Below are positions 29,002 to 30,465 of a stretch of DNA of 30,465 bases, piece after piece; position 1 is the stretch's first letter, and each line of letters begins with the position of its first letter. Both the position numbers and the translations under genes were made by a program. A model generated the notes under the pieces. The model searched no databases and was not told the origin of the DNA. It worked only from the letters and a program-made list of their open reading frames with translations. Source of the stretch: Candidatus Latescibacterota bacterium (GTDB taxonomy: Bacteria; JAAXHH01; JACQVL01); assembly GCA_016209865.1 (NCBI GenBank), contig JACQVL010000218.1, forward strand, positions 1 to 30,465. The letters run 5' to 3'.

Positions 29002-30098
29002 CTATTTCCCCTTCCGCAAGAACGCCTTGATCGAGTCATAGATGCCGTCGCGACTGGTGATCCGGGACATCGCTAAGTTGTCTGCATCGGCTAAGGCGTG
29101 TTCCAGGCTGGAGAAGAAGTGCCCCCCGCCGTAGATGCTCTCCACCTGACCGTAGCAGAACAGGTTGCATTTGCGGAGGAGCTGAGTGGACAGCAGCTCG
29201 ATGCACTGGTCGTCATCTTCCCCCCAGTTGTCCCCGTCGGAGAAATGGAACCCGTAGACATTCCAGTCGGACGGGTTGTACTCCTGGTCGATGATCTGGT
29301 GGCACAGTTTGTAGACGGAGGAAATCATCGTCCCCCCGCTCTCCCGTGTGGTGTAGAACATCTTCTGGTCGACTTCGCGGGCGACCGCGTCATGGATGAG
29401 GTACCGGGAGATCAGGCCACGGTAGTGAGCGCGGAGCCAGGTGTCGATCCAGAACGACTCGATCCGGACGATCTCCTTCTGTTCATCCGACATCGACCCG
29501 GAGACGTCCATCATGTAGAAGATGACGGCGCTGCTCTGCCGGCTCTGCGAGACTTGCCAGGATCGGTACCGCTTGTCTTCCCGGATGGGGATGACCAGGG
29601 GGTCCTCGTAGTTGTAGATCCCTGAAGAAACCTGTCGCTTCAGGGCTTCTTTGTACGTCCGTTTAAAATGGCGGAGGGATTCGGGGCCGGCCTGGCGGAT
29701 ACCGATGTACTTCTTTTTCTCGTCGATGATGTTCTGTTTGCCTTTGGGCTTGATCCGGGGGAGTTCGAGCTCTTCCCCCAAGATCTCCGCCAACTCTTCC
29801 AGGGTCACGTCCACTTCGACCAGGTGTTCGCCCGGCGCGTCCCCCGCGCCCATGTTCCCCGGCTCATCCCCGACGCCGATGGGCGTACCCGACTCCCCGT
29901 CCCCCTGGCCGACGCCGCCCACCTTCTTCGCCCCGTATACGAAATGGGGGATGTTGATCTGAGGAATCGGGATGCTGACGAGGTCTTTCCCCTTCCGGCC
30001 GATCATCTCGCCGTGGGTGATGTATTTCCGCAGTTCCTTCTTGATCCGGCCGCGCACCATCTGGCGGAAGCGACCGTGGTCTTGTTCGATGCGAGCGA

Positions 30099-30102
<4 letters not shown>
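29002..30102 (-). CDS. DUF444 protein with VWA-like MIDAS (YeaH/YhbH-like)
   Basis: A 366-residue protein of the YeaH/YhbH family. The N-terminus is basic ([12 protein letters not shown]), followed by a Gly/acid-rich linker at about 60-93, then a von Willebrand A-like domain with the metal-ion-dependent adhesion motif DVSGSMSD at 199-206. Such proteins act with the PrkA kinase, which sits immediately upstream, in starvation and stress signalling. The start overlaps the PrkA stop by four bases (ATGA), and the stop is 3 bases from SpoVR, showing strict coupling of the triad. Confidence 0.95.

Positions 30103-30465
<363 letters not shown>

Overview
The window comes from a GC-rich, uncultivated-type bacterium. 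It has lipoprotein and Lol/Att-type export genes, PrkA-DUF444-SpoVR stress genes, a phytanoyl-CoA-dioxygenase-like enzyme, DUF6785-type membrane proteins and intergenic spaces crowded with short repeats. This mixture recalls lineages such as Poribacteria, Latescibacterota or NC10, but that is impression only; the window holds no rRNA or universal marker gene. No tRNA, rRNA, CRISPR array, transposase or phage gene was seen, and no gene-free stretch exceeds about 215 bases.

Layout. 10-3857 (minus strand): a probable operon of a MetE-type methyltransferase, an OsmC-family protein and a ferritin-like di-iron protein, followed by a cytosolic cupin and an exported cupin. 4013-8819 (minus): an AttEFGH-like export module made of a LolD-type ATPase, a double FtsX permease and an AttH/CrtC lipocalin-like protein. 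8865-11542 (minus): two exported amidohydrolase paralogues, one with all metal ligands intact and one with all of them lost. 11599-12951: an unrecognised small protein and a short-chain dehydrogenase, divergently transcribed from two well-formed facing promoters. 13183-18112 (plus): two large DUF6784/6785-type membrane proteins flanking a small lipoprotein and a tiny membrane-anchored helix-turn-helix protein. 18122-23242 (minus): a tight five-gene run of PhyH-like dioxygenase, serine beta-lactamase-like hydrolase, M24 peptidase, DUF362 protein and nitroreductase. 23360-26693 (minus): an ECF importer in the order S, fused A-A', T. 26788-30465 (minus): PrkA (cut by the window edge), DUF444 and SpoVR, the conserved stress-signalling triad, followed by a bifunctional-nuclease/UVR protein.

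The most unusual feature is not a gene. Many intergenic gaps carry short tandem arrays with a strict 7-base period. The unit differs from gap to gap but stays uniform within a gap, and several gaps carry the same unit again in inverted orientation. One array lies inside a reading frame and encodes most of the signal peptide of the degenerate amidohydrolase. Others sit a few bases upstream of start codons that lack a Shine-Dalgarno sequence. A second repeat class is a GTAGGGGCG hairpin family, including a double hairpin whose two loops are complementary. A third is a dRS3-like ATTCCC...GGGAAT palindrome.
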